NCBI GenBank assembly: GCA_019751575.1
Contig: JAIENF010000485.1
Span: 1 to 5,609, forward strand
DNA from: Burkholderiales bacterium
Lineage (GTDB): Bacteria; Pseudomonadota; Gammaproteobacteria; Burkholderiales; CAIKXV01
Length of the DNA: 5,609 nucleotides
Direction: 5' to 3'
The position numbers and the translations under genes were made by a program. Positions 1 through 5,609 of the stretch are shown in pieces; the stretch's first letter is position 1; the number at the start of each line of letters is the position of its first letter. Below the pieces are notes generated by a model. It ran no database searches, had not been told where the DNA came from, and saw nothing but the letters and a program-made list of their open reading frames with translations.

Positions 1-144
1 CTGCGCCACCGTGCGCAGAATGCCGACGTGTCGGTGGCGACGCCGCGCATCGCTGCGATGGCACCGGGTGCAGCTGCAGCCGGGGACGGCACCCTGTCCG
101 TGCCCGCCGCCCGGCGCGAGGACTCCGACCCGTCGGAGGCGTGA
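1..144 (+). CDS. C-terminal tail of an unidentified upstream gene (partial)
   Basis: Frame 1 is open from the first base to a TGA at 142-144, giving 47 residues that start before the window. The tail is rich in Ala, Pro, Gly and Arg and ends acidic (...REDSDPSEA), as disordered C-termini often do. No domain or motif is recognisable, so no function is offered. The case for a real gene is positional: the stop lies 34 nt before the transporter ATG, on the same strand, and no other frame gives a better explanation for these bases. In GC-rich DNA a 47-codon open frame can occur by chance, so this is tentative. The frame that continues into the transporter is also open upstream to base 11, but its Arg/Pro-rich translation there does not look like protein. 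Confidence 0.35.
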   Translation: MRHRAQNADVSVATPRIAAMAPGAAAAGDGTLSVPAARREDSDPSEA

Positions 145-178
145 GCGCGCAGCCGGTGCCGGCCCGGCCACCTGCACG

Positions 179-1357
179 ATGACGTCTCCGTTGCCCGCCC
201 GCACCGCATGGTCGCTGGGCGCGTTCTATTTCTTCTACTTCGCCTATGTCGGCGGGTTCACGCCCTACCTGAGCCTGTACTTCGACTCGGTCGGCATGAG
301 TGCCGTGCAGATCGGCCTGCTGATGGCGGTGAACCAGTCCTCGCGCATGTTCGCGCCGATGCTGTGGGGGGTGCTGGCCGACCGTCGCGGCAGCCGGATG
401 CACATCGTCCGGCTGACCGCGCTGGCCGGCGGCATCGCGATGTTCGGCCTGTTCGCCGGCAACAGCTTCGTCGTGATGTTCGTCACGCTGGCGGTGATGA
501 GCTTCTTCACCAGCGCCACGATGCCGCTGGCCGAGGCGACCACCTTCGGCCATGTGCACGGCGACACCGGGCGCTATGCCCGCATCCGCCTCTGGGGCTC
601 GGTCGGCTTCATCTTCTCGGTGGTCGGCATCGGCTACTTCCTCGACTTCGCGACGCTGCGCGACTGGCTGTGGCTGGTGATCGCGATCTATGCCGTGGCG
701 CTGGTCGCGACCTGGCAGGTCCCGGAGTCGGCCGCGCATCGCTCGGCGCGAGAGGACGTGCCGGCGCGATCGATCCTGAAGCGGCCTGAAGTGGCCGGCC
801 TGCTCGGCGCCTGCTTCCTGATGGCGACCGCGCACGGCGCCTACTACTCGTTCTTCTCGGTGCACCTGGTCGACAACGGCTACAGCAAGTCGGCGGTCGG
901 CTGGCTCTGGGCACTGGGCGTCGTGTGCGAGGTGGCGGTCTTCTGGTGGATGCCGCAACTGGTGGCGCGCATCGGGCTGTACCGTCTGCTGGTGGCCACG
1001 TTCGCGATCGCGGCGCTGCGCTTCCTGCTCATCGGCTGGCTGGTGCAGTCCCCGGGCGCGCTGGTGCTCGCCCAGGCCATGCACGCGGCGACCTTCGGTG
1101 CATACCATGCCGCGGCGATCGGATTGATCCACCGCTGGTTCCAGGGTGCGCACCAGGCGAAGGGGCAGGCGTTGTACACGGCGCTCTCGTTCGGCGCCGG
1201 CGGCACGCTGGGTGGCTTCGCCTCCGGCCTGGCGTGGTCCGCATACGGTCCCGCAGTCACCTTCTCGCTGGCTGCGCTGGCTGCCGCACTGGGGTTCCTG
1301 CTCCTGCTGGTGACGGTACGCGGACGGGTGCCCGACCATCCGTCCCCCGTCGGCTGA
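179..1357 (+). CDS. MFS transporter, HcaT-like (MFS_1_like family)
   Basis: This is a 392-residue inner-membrane secondary transporter of the major facilitator superfamily, with about 12 hydrophobic segments. The first runs from about residue 12 to 32. The inter-helix motif GVLADRRGSR (64-73) matches MFS motif A. RYARIRLWGSVGF (132-144) and the HAATFGAYHAAAIGLIHR stretch (302-319) are typical of the HcaT (3-phenylpropionate transporter)-like group. The central loop at about 180-205 is hydrophilic, as expected between the two six-helix halves. The length of about 390 residues is normal for the group. ATG 179 was chosen because the protein-like sequence begins there. Upstream in-frame residues are Arg/Pro-rich and unlike a transporter. 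No clear Shine-Dalgarno precedes this ATG. The substrate cannot be read from sequence: HcaT-like proteins are widespread and mostly uncharacterised, so an aromatic-acid substrate is only a guess. Confidence 0.88.
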   Translation: MTSPLPARTAWSLGAFYFFYFAYVGGFTPYLSLYFDSVGMSAVQIGLLMAVNQSSRMFAPMLWGVLADRRGSRMHIVRLTALAGGIAMFGLFAGNSFVVMFVTLAVMSFFTSATMPLAEATTFGHVHGDTGRYARIRLWGSVGFIFSVVGIGYFLDFATLRDWLWLVIAIYAVALVATWQVPESAAHRSAREDVPARSILKRPEVAGLLGACFLMATAHGAYYSFFSVHLVDNGYSKSAVGWLWALGVVCEVAVFWWMPQLVARIGLYRLLVATFAIAALRFLLIGWLVQSPGALVLAQAMHAATFGAYHAAAIGLIHRWFQGAHQAKGQALYTALSFGAGGTLGGFASGLAWSAYGPAVTFSLAALAAALGFLLLLVTVRGRVPDHPSPVG

Positions 1358-1421
1358 CCACCTGCGGTAATGTCGGGAAAAGGGTGGCACGGTGGCGGGG
1401 GCGCGTCTTGCATGCGGCTCA

Positions 1422-1447
1422 CGGCGGCCGCGCTCAGGTGGCCGCCG
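1422..1447 (+). other. Strong GC hairpin upstream of the M48 protease gene
   Basis: Bases 1422-1431 pair with 1438-1447: eight contiguous Watson-Crick pairs (CGGCGGCC with GGCCGCCG), then one G-U and one C-G pair, closing a six-base loop (GCTCAG). No T-run follows, so it is not a classical intrinsic terminator. It lies 65 nt after the transporter stop and 17 nt before the protease ATG, just 5 nt upstream of that gene's Shine-Dalgarno. It could attenuate read-through from the transporter, protect an mRNA end or influence translation initiation. It could also be a chance product of high G+C. Confidence 0.4.
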
Positions 1448-1452
1448 AACGC

Positions 1453-1458
1453 GAGGAG
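1453..1458 (+). promoter_or_regulatory. Shine-Dalgarno of the M48 protease gene
   Basis: GAGGAG ends 6 nt before ATG 1465, followed by an A-rich spacer (ACGAAA). It is one of the clearest ribosome-binding sites in the window. It decides the start at 1465 over the downstream in-frame ATG at 1513, which has no comparable site. Confidence 0.75.
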
Positions 1459-1464
1459 ACGAAA

Positions 1465-2313
1465 ATGACGAGGGACCCTTCATCCCCAGGTTCTGCCGGA
1501 CGGCTCCCGGGCATGCGTCGGCTGCGGTCCGTGGCTGCCGTCCTGGTGCTCACCCTCGGCCTGGGGCCGATGCTGGTGAGTTGCGAGACCGCCCCGATTT
1601 CCGGGCGCAGCCAGCTGATCCTGCTGTCGCCCAGCGACGAGATGAAGCTCGGCCTGCAGGCCTACCAGGAGATCCTGAAGAAGGAACGGCTGTCGACCGA
1701 TCCGGTCCAGACCGCGCTGCTGGCCCGCGTCGGTGCGCGCATCGCCGCGGCCACCGGTCGCACCGACTTCCAGTGGGAATTCAAGCTGATCGACAACGAC
1801 AAGATGGTCAACGCGTTCGCCCTGCCGGGCGGCAAGGTCGCGGTGTACACCGGGATCCTGCCGATCACCCGCGACGAAGCGGGCCTGGCGGCGGTGATCG
1901 GCCACGAGGTCGCGCATGCGACTGCCCGCCACGGCGCCGAACGCATGAGCCAGGGATTGCTGGTGCAGGCCGGACTGGCCGCCGGGGCGATCGCTGCGGG
2001 CGCCAGCGGCCGCGACTCGGCGAGCACCCAGGCACTGCTGGGCGCGCTGGGTGCAGGCGCAACGCTGGGCGTGATCCTTCCGTTCTCGCGGCTGCAGGAG
2101 ACCGAGGCCGATCGGCTGGGCATGACGTACATGGCCCGCGCGGGATACGATCCGCGCGCCGCGCGCGACCTGTGGGTGCGCATGGCGGAAACATCCGCGA
2201 AGATGGGCCGCTCGACGCCCGAATGGATGTCCACCCACCCGTCCAACGCGAGCCGGATCCGCGACATCGAGGCGATGCTGCCCGAAGCCCTGGCGATCTA
2301 CAAGCCGCGCTGA
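1465..2313 (+). CDS. M48 family zinc metalloprotease, predicted lipoprotein
   Basis: This 282-residue peptidase is of the M48 (Ste24/HtpX-related) family, closest in architecture to the periplasmic BepA/LoiP-type proteases that act on outer-membrane proteins. A basic stretch (MRRLRS, 17-22) and a hydrophobic segment (23-38) lead into a lipobox LVSC with Cys40 as the predicted lipidated residue. Asp is not at +2 (it is Glu41), which is consistent with outer-membrane sorting. The zinc site is visible: HEVAH at 147-151 supplies two His ligands and the catalytic Glu148. The ETEAD motif at 212-216 supplies the presumed third ligand Glu212. The HP...R element (His258, Arg264) typical of M48 proteins is also present. 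No C-terminal TPR domain follows, so it is the short, LoiP-like form rather than full BepA. The 16 residues before Met17 make an unusually long n-region, so ATG 1513 is an alternative start, but the Shine-Dalgarno favours 1465. It is followed after 17 nt by the sulfatase gene, suggesting co-transcription. Confidence 0.9.
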   Translation: MTRDPSSPGSAGRLPGMRRLRSVAAVLVLTLGLGPMLVSCETAPISGRSQLILLSPSDEMKLGLQAYQEILKKERLSTDPVQTALLARVGARIAAATGRTDFQWEFKLIDNDKMVNAFALPGGKVAVYTGILPITRDEAGLAAVIGHEVAHATARHGAERMSQGLLVQAGLAAGAIAAGASGRDSASTQALLGALGAGATLGVILPFSRLQETEADRLGMTYMARAGYDPRAARDLWVRMAETSAKMGRSTPEWMSTHPSNASRIRDIEAMLPEALAIYKPR

Positions 2314-2326
2314 ACACACAGACACT

Positions 2327-2330
2327 GGAG
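2327..2330 (+). promoter_or_regulatory. Shine-Dalgarno-like GGAG at the sulfatase start
   Basis: GGAG abuts ATG 2331 with no spacer, which is too close to serve that codon well. It lies 9 nt before an in-frame TTG at 2340, which is a normal distance. The site therefore argues for TTG 2340 as the real or an additional start. Confidence 0.45.
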
Positions 2331-3734
2331 ATGAAGCCCTTGAAGCGCCCCAACCTGCTGGTGATCCTGATCGACGACCTGCGTTTCGACGAGTTCGGTG
2401 CCGGCGGCCATCCGTACATGAAGACGCCGAACATCGACCGCATCGCTGCCGAGGGCGCGCTTTGCACCCGGGCGTTCCATACGACCCCGCTGTGTTCGCC
2501 CAACCGGGCATCGATCGTCACCGGCCAGTATGCGAGCCGGCACGGCATCATCGACAACGTGGCGCGCGATGCGCACAGCCACCGCCTGCCGAACTACCAC
2601 CTCGCGCTCCAGAAGCTCGGCTACGAGACGGCACACGTCGGCAAGTGGCACATGGGCAACGAGGGCGGGCCGCGTCCGGGCTACGACCACTGGGTCAGCT
2701 TCGACGGCCATGGCAACCTGTTCAATCCGCGCCTGAACGAGAACGGGGTCTACACGAACTACGACGGCTACATCACCGACCTGCTCAACCAGCGCGCGGT
2801 CGAGTTCGTTTCGCGCAAGCGCGACAAGCCGTTCTCGCTGTTCTTCGCGCACAAGGCAGTGCACCCGGATGCGGTGCAGGCGGCCGACGGCAAGCTCACG
2901 CTCGATCCGGGCAATGGCTACAAGGCGGCGCCGCGGCATGAAGCCCTTTACGAGGGCGCGATGTTCCCGCCGCGGCCGAACGTGATCCCGATGTCCGAGG
3001 TGGTCAAGGACAAGCCGGTCTGGCGCGAGGCTTTCGAGATCAAGGCCACCGAGACCTCGCAGGCGCTGCTCGAGTCGGTGAAGAGCGGCGACCAGGAAGA
3101 GATGCGCCTGCGCGCGCGCATGATGGCCTCGGTCGACGAGGGCGTCGGCCAGTTGTTCGACGCGCTCGAGAAGAGCGGGCAGCTCGACGACACCTTCATC
3201 CTGTTCCTGGGCGACAACGGCTATTTCTTCGGCGAGCACGGGCTGGGCCTCGAGCGCCGGTTCGCCTACGAAGAGGGTATCCGGTCGCCGTTCACCTTCC
3301 GCTATCCGCCACGGGTGAAGGCAGGCACGCGGATCGACGACCTCGTGCTGGCGCTGGACATCGCCCCGACCTGCATCGAGCTGGCGGGTGGCACGCCCGG
3401 GCCGCAGGTGCAGGGCCTGTCGCTGCTGCCGCTGATGGAAGGCCGGCCGCGCGGAGCGACGCCCGGCTGGCGCAGCTCGATCATGTGCGAGTATTTCAGC
3501 GAGAACGCGATGCCGTGGCTGATCGGCATGTCGTACAAGGCGGTGCGCACCGACCGCTACAAGCTGGTGCACTGGGTCAACCGGGGCGACGACGGCGAAC
3601 TCGACGAGCTGTACGACCTCGACCTCGATCCGTACGAGATGAAGAACCTGATCGACGATCCGGCCTGCGCCGAGGTGCGGCGCACGTTGCGTGCCGAACT
3701 CGCACGGCTGGTGGCGTCCTCGGTCGGGCTTTAG
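2331..3734 (+). CDS. Sulfatase family hydrolase (type I, Cys-type)
   Basis: This 467-residue member of the alkaline-phosphatase-like sulfatase family is predicted to hydrolyse sulfate esters. Metal ligands Asp15-Asp16 sit in the N-terminal 'VILIDD' strand. The signature C-S-P-N-R at 55-59 carries Cys55, which must be converted to formylglycine. Lys105 and His107 (GKWHMG), His174/His178 and Asp295-Asn296 (GDNG) complete a recognisable active site. The C-terminal 'YKLV...ELYDLDLDPYEMKNL' segment is the usual sulfatase end domain. Before 'YEEGIRSPF' the position usually held by a sulfate-binding Lys is Arg309. No signal peptide or hydrophobic N-terminus is present, so it is predicted to be cytoplasmic. 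The substrate is unknown, and no formylglycine-generating enzyme lies in the window. The same frame is open back to 1392, but those residues are only an off-frame reading of the protease gene. ATG 2331 is used here; TTG 2340 (464 aa) is a serious alternative. Confidence 0.88.
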   Translation: MKPLKRPNLLVILIDDLRFDEFGAGGHPYMKTPNIDRIAAEGALCTRAFHTTPLCSPNRASIVTGQYASRHGIIDNVARDAHSHRLPNYHLALQKLGYETAHVGKWHMGNEGGPRPGYDHWVSFDGHGNLFNPRLNENGVYTNYDGYITDLLNQRAVEFVSRKRDKPFSLFFAHKAVHPDAVQAADGKLTLDPGNGYKAAPRHEALYEGAMFPPRPNVIPMSEVVKDKPVWREAFEIKATETSQALLESVKSGDQEEMRLRARMMASVDEGVGQLFDALEKSGQLDDTFILFLGDNGYFFGEHGLGLERRFAYEEGIRSPFTFRYPPRVKAGTRIDDLVLALDIAPTCIELAGGTPGPQVQGLSLLPLMEGRPRGATPGWRSSIMCEYFSENAMPWLIGMSYKAVRTDRYKLVHWVNRGDDGELDELYDLDLDPYEMKNLIDDPACAEVRRTLRAELARLVASSVGL

Positions 3735-3755
3735 GCGCCGGGCGGTGGCGGGGGC

Positions 3756-3786
3756 GACCCCGCCGGCCAGCCTGGCGGGCGGGGTC
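3756..3786 (+). terminator. GC-rich hairpin after the sulfatase gene, possible terminator
   Basis: A perfect 9-bp inverted repeat (GACCCCGCC at 3756-3764, GGCGGGGTC at 3778-3786) encloses a 13-nt loop, starting 21 nt after the sulfatase TAG. An alternative short inner stem (CGCC/GGCG, 3761-3764 with 3774-3777) is also possible. There is no T-run, so it would be a weak or factor-assisted terminator, or a 3'-end stabiliser. Its position between the sulfatase and a candidate promoter for leuC supports a transcription-unit boundary. Confidence 0.4.
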
Positions 3787-3788
3787 CA

Positions 3789-3797
3789 TGACATAAT
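3789..3797 (+). promoter_or_regulatory. Candidate extended -10 promoter of leuCD
   Basis: TGACATAAT combines the TG dinucleotide of an extended -10 with CATAAT, which matches five of six bases of the TATAAT consensus. It lies in a locally A+T-richer stretch (3787-3815) within very GC-rich DNA. No TTGACA-like -35 is visible 16-18 nt upstream, where the downstream arm of the hairpin begins, but extended -10 promoters can work without one. Transcription would start near 3803-3806, leaving a leader of about 22-25 nt before ATG 3828. No leucine-codon leader peptide or attenuator is visible. Confidence 0.4.
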
Positions 3798-3827
3798 CAC
3801 GGGTTCATCAATGACGTGCCCGAGACC

Positions 3828-5243
3828 ATGGCCCTCACGCTCTACGACAAGTTGTTCGACAGCCACGTCGTCCACCAGCAGGACGACGGTACCGTGCTGC
3901 TCTACATCGATCGCCACCTGGTCCATGAAGTGACCAGCCCGCAGGCGTTCGAGGGGCTGAAGATCGCCGGGCGCAAGCCCTGGAACGTCAACTCGATCAT
4001 GTCGACGGCGGACCACAACACCCCGACCCGCGACTGGGCCGGCGGCATCAAGGACCCGGTGTCCAAGCTGCAGGTCGACACGCTGGACGCGAACATCCGC
4101 GAATACGGCGCGCGCGCCTACTTCCCGTTCCTGTCGAAGCAGCAGGGCATCGTGCACGTGATCGGGCCGGAGCAGGGCTTCACGCTGCCCGGCACCACGC
4201 TGGTCTGCGGTGACTCGCACACCAGCACGCACGGCGCGCTGGCCGCGCTGGCCTTCGGCATCGGCACCTCCGAGGTCGAGCATGTGCTCGCCACCCAGAC
4301 GCTGGTGCAGAAGAAGGCGAAGTCGATGCTGGTCAAGGTCGAGGGCGACCTCGGCGCCGGCGTCACCGCCAAGGACATCGTGCTGGCGCTGATCGGGAAG
4401 ATCGGTACCGCCGGGGGTACCGGACACGCGATCGAATTCGCGGGTTCGGCGATCCGCGGCCTGTCGATCGAAGGCCGGATGACCCTGTGCAACATGGCGA
4501 TCGAGGCCGGTGCCCGCGCCGGCATGGTGGCGGTCGACGAGAAGACGATCGAATACGTGAAGGGGCGGCCGTTCGCGCCGAAGGCCGAGCAGTGGGACGC
4601 CGCCGTTGCGTACTGGCGCACGCTGGTCAGCGACGAAGGCGCCGGCTTCGATGCCATCGTCGACCTGCCGGCCGCGTCGATCGAGCCGCAGGTCACCTGG
4701 GGCACCAGCCCCCAGATGGTGGTGCCGGTCGGCGGCCGCGTGCCCGACCCGGCGGACGCCACCGATCCGGTGCGCCGCGACGGCATCGAGCGGGCGCTCA
4801 AGTACATGGGCCTGAAGCCGAACACGCGCATCCAGGACATCGCGATCGACAAGGTGTTCATCGGTTCCTGCACCAACTCGCGCATCGAGGACCTGCGTGC
4901 GGCGGCGGCGGTGGCGAAGGGCCGCACCGTCGCGCCGAACGTGAAGCTGGCGATGGTCGTGCCGGGTTCCGGGCTGGTGAAGGAGCAGGCCGAGAAGGAA
5001 GGCCTGCATGAAGTGTTCACCGCCGCCGGGTTCGAATGGCGCGAGCCGGGGTGCTCGATGTGCCTGGGCATGAACGACGACCGGCTCGAGTCGGGCGAGC
5101 GCTGCGCATCGACCTCCAACCGCAACTTCGAGGGCCGGCAGGGCGCGGGCGGACGCACGCACCTGGTCAGCCCGGCCATGGCCGCCGCCGCCGCGGTGTC
5201 CGGGCATTTCGTCGACGTGCGCACGCTCGGCAAGGGGGCCTGA
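3828..5243 (+). CDS. leuC: 3-isopropylmalate dehydratase large subunit
   Basis: LeuC is the [4Fe-4S] aconitase-fold subunit that, with LeuD, isomerises 2-isopropylmalate to 3-isopropylmalate in cytoplasmic leucine biosynthesis. The 471 residues are close to the usual length of about 466-470. The N-terminus [12 protein letters not shown] and the [30 protein letters not shown] and [14 protein letters not shown] blocks are characteristic. The cluster cysteines are Cys348 ([11 protein letters not shown]), Cys409 and Cys412 ([10 protein letters not shown]), the expected C...CxxC arrangement. The C-terminal segment NRNFEGRQG is also conserved. ATG 3828 is chosen because [11 protein letters not shown] aligns with typical LeuC starts. 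An in-frame GTG at 3816 would add four residues (VPET). Neither start has a strong Shine-Dalgarno. It is the first gene of leuCD, separated from leuD by 2 nt, which suggests translational coupling and balanced subunit synthesis. Confidence 0.97.
   Translation: MALTLYDKLFDSHVVHQQDDGTVLLYIDRHLVHEVTSPQAFEGLKIAGRKPWNVNSIMSTADHNTPTRDWAGGIKDPVSKLQVDTLDANIREYGARAYFPFLSKQQGIVHVIGPEQGFTLPGTTLVCGDSHTSTHGALAALAFGIGTSEVEHVLATQTLVQKKAKSMLVKVEGDLGAGVTAKDIVLALIGKIGTAGGTGHAIEFAGSAIRGLSIEGRMTLCNMAIEAGARAGMVAVDEKTIEYVKGRPFAPKAEQWDAAVAYWRTLVSDEGAGFDAIVDLPAASIEPQVTWGTSPQMVVPVGGRVPDPADATDPVRRDGIERALKYMGLKPNTRIQDIAIDKVFIGSCTNSRIEDLRAAAAVAKGRTVAPNVKLAMVVPGSGLVKEQAEKEGLHEVFTAAGFEWREPGCSMCLGMNDDRLESGERCASTSNRNFEGRQGAGGRTHLVSPAMAAAAAVSGHFVDVRTLGKGA
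5232..5238 (+). promoter_or_regulatory. Shine-Dalgarno of leuD, inside the end of leuC
   Basis: AAGGGGG lies within the last codons of leuC, 7 nt before ATG 5246. It fixes the leuD start and fits coupled translation of the two subunits. Confidence 0.6.
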
Positions 5244-5245
5244 CC

Positions 5246-5609
5246 ATGGACAAGTTCATCCGACTGAATGGGCTGGCCGCGCCGCTCGACCGCGCCAACG
5301 TGGACACCGATGCGGTGATCCCGAAGCAGTTCCTGAAGTCGATCAAGCGCACCGGCTTCGGACCGAACCTGTTCGACTCCTGGCGCTACCTCGACACCGG
5401 CGAGCCGGGCATGGACAACACCAACCGCCCGCTGAACGAAGACTTCATCCTGAACAAGACCCGCTTCCAGGGCGCGCAGGTGCTGCTCGCCCGCGAGAAC
5501 TTCGGCTGCGGGTCCTCGCGCGAGCATGCGCCCTGGGCGCTGCAGGACTACGGCTTCAAGGTGGTGATCGCCTCGTCGTTCGGCGACATCTTCTACAGCA
5601 ACAGCCTCA
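5246..5609 (+). CDS. leuD: 3-isopropylmalate dehydratase small subunit (3' truncated by window)
   Basis: LeuD is the small, swivelling-domain subunit that completes the isopropylmalate isomerase active site with LeuC. About 121 of the usual 200-215 residues are present, and the frame is open to the end of the window. Recognisable blocks are [19 protein letters not shown] (13-31), [16 protein letters not shown] (35-50), [20 protein letters not shown] (about 80-99) and the FGDIFYSNS element just before the edge. The [11 protein letters not shown] insert after the WRYLD motif is a form I associate with betaproteobacteria. The truncation is a window effect, with no sign of a broken gene. leuB often follows in related genomes, but that lies outside the window. 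Confidence 0.96.
   Translation, partial: MDKFIRLNGLAAPLDRANVDTDAVIPKQFLKSIKRTGFGPNLFDSWRYLDTGEPGMDNTNRPLNEDFILNKTRFQGAQVLLARENFGCGSSREHAPWALQDYGFKVVIASSFGDIFYSNSL

Noticed and set aside
123..138. Inverted repeat CTCCGAC/GTCGGAG near the end of the upstream frame
   Set aside because: The spacer is only 2 nt, so at most 6 pairs can form; there is no T-run and it lies inside a probable coding tail.
135..139. GGAGG as the Shine-Dalgarno of the transporter
   Set aside because: It is about 40 nt from ATG 179, and no in-frame ATG, GTG or TTG lies at a suitable distance.
1368..1373. TAATGT as a -10 element for the protease gene
   Set aside because: It matches the consensus only loosely, has no TG extension and no -35-like sequence at the right distance.
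1392..2330. An N-terminal extension of the sulfatase frame over the protease gene
   Set aside because: The residues are an Arg/Pro/Gly-rich off-frame reading of the M48 gene; the sulfatase fold starts at about 2331-2340.
4403..4422. Repeated GGTACC motifs within leuC
   Set aside because: They fall in the conserved [15 protein letters not shown] coding block and are explained by Gly-Thr codons.
2298..5207. A 969-codon open frame on the minus strand across the sulfatase and leuC
   Set aside because: Its translation is dominated by Arg, Ala, His, Gly and Val with no domain, it lies entirely antisense to two well-identified genes that share a reading frame, and such long antisense frames are expected in GC-rich codon usage.
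4118..5527. A 469-codon minus-strand frame antisense to leuC and leuD
   Set aside because: It is low-complexity Ser/Pro/Arg/Ala-rich sequence opposite conserved leuCD, with no recognisable protein.

Overview
The window is GC-rich (about two-thirds G+C by eye) and densely coded, with every recognisable gene on the + strand. The LeuC and LeuD sequences, including LeuD's 'RYLDTGEPG' insert region and '[12 protein letters not shown]', resemble betaproteobacterial (Burkholderiales-like) proteins. This placement is inferred from remembered family patterns, not from a search.

Layout. (1) 1-144: an open frame with no start in the window, probably the C-terminal tail of an upstream gene; function unknown. 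(2) 179-1357: a 392-aa major facilitator transporter of the HcaT-like type. (3) 1358-1464: a short intergenic stretch with a strong GC hairpin just upstream of a good Shine-Dalgarno. (4) 1465-2313: a 282-aa M48 zinc metalloprotease with a lipoprotein signal. (5) 2331 (or 2340)-3734: a sulfatase-family enzyme with an intact formylglycine motif but no signal peptide, 17 nt after the protease. (6) 3735-3827: a GC hairpin followed directly by an extended -10-like element, probably a transcription-unit boundary. (7) 3828-5243 leuC and 5246-5609+ leuD, the two subunits of isopropylmalate isomerase, 2 nt apart; leuD runs off the window.

Functionally, leuC and leuD are a clear unit of leucine biosynthesis. 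The protease and sulfatase are close enough to be co-transcribed, but nothing in the sequence links their activities: one is predicted at the outer membrane, the other in the cytoplasm. The transporter may or may not belong to the same transcription unit.

I see no tRNA, rRNA, CRISPR array, insertion sequence, integrase or phage gene. This looks like ordinary chromosomal housekeeping sequence. I found no convincing new system. The items worth a second look are two intergenic hairpins, the start-codon ambiguity of the sulfatase and its arginine where a sulfate-binding lysine is usual.
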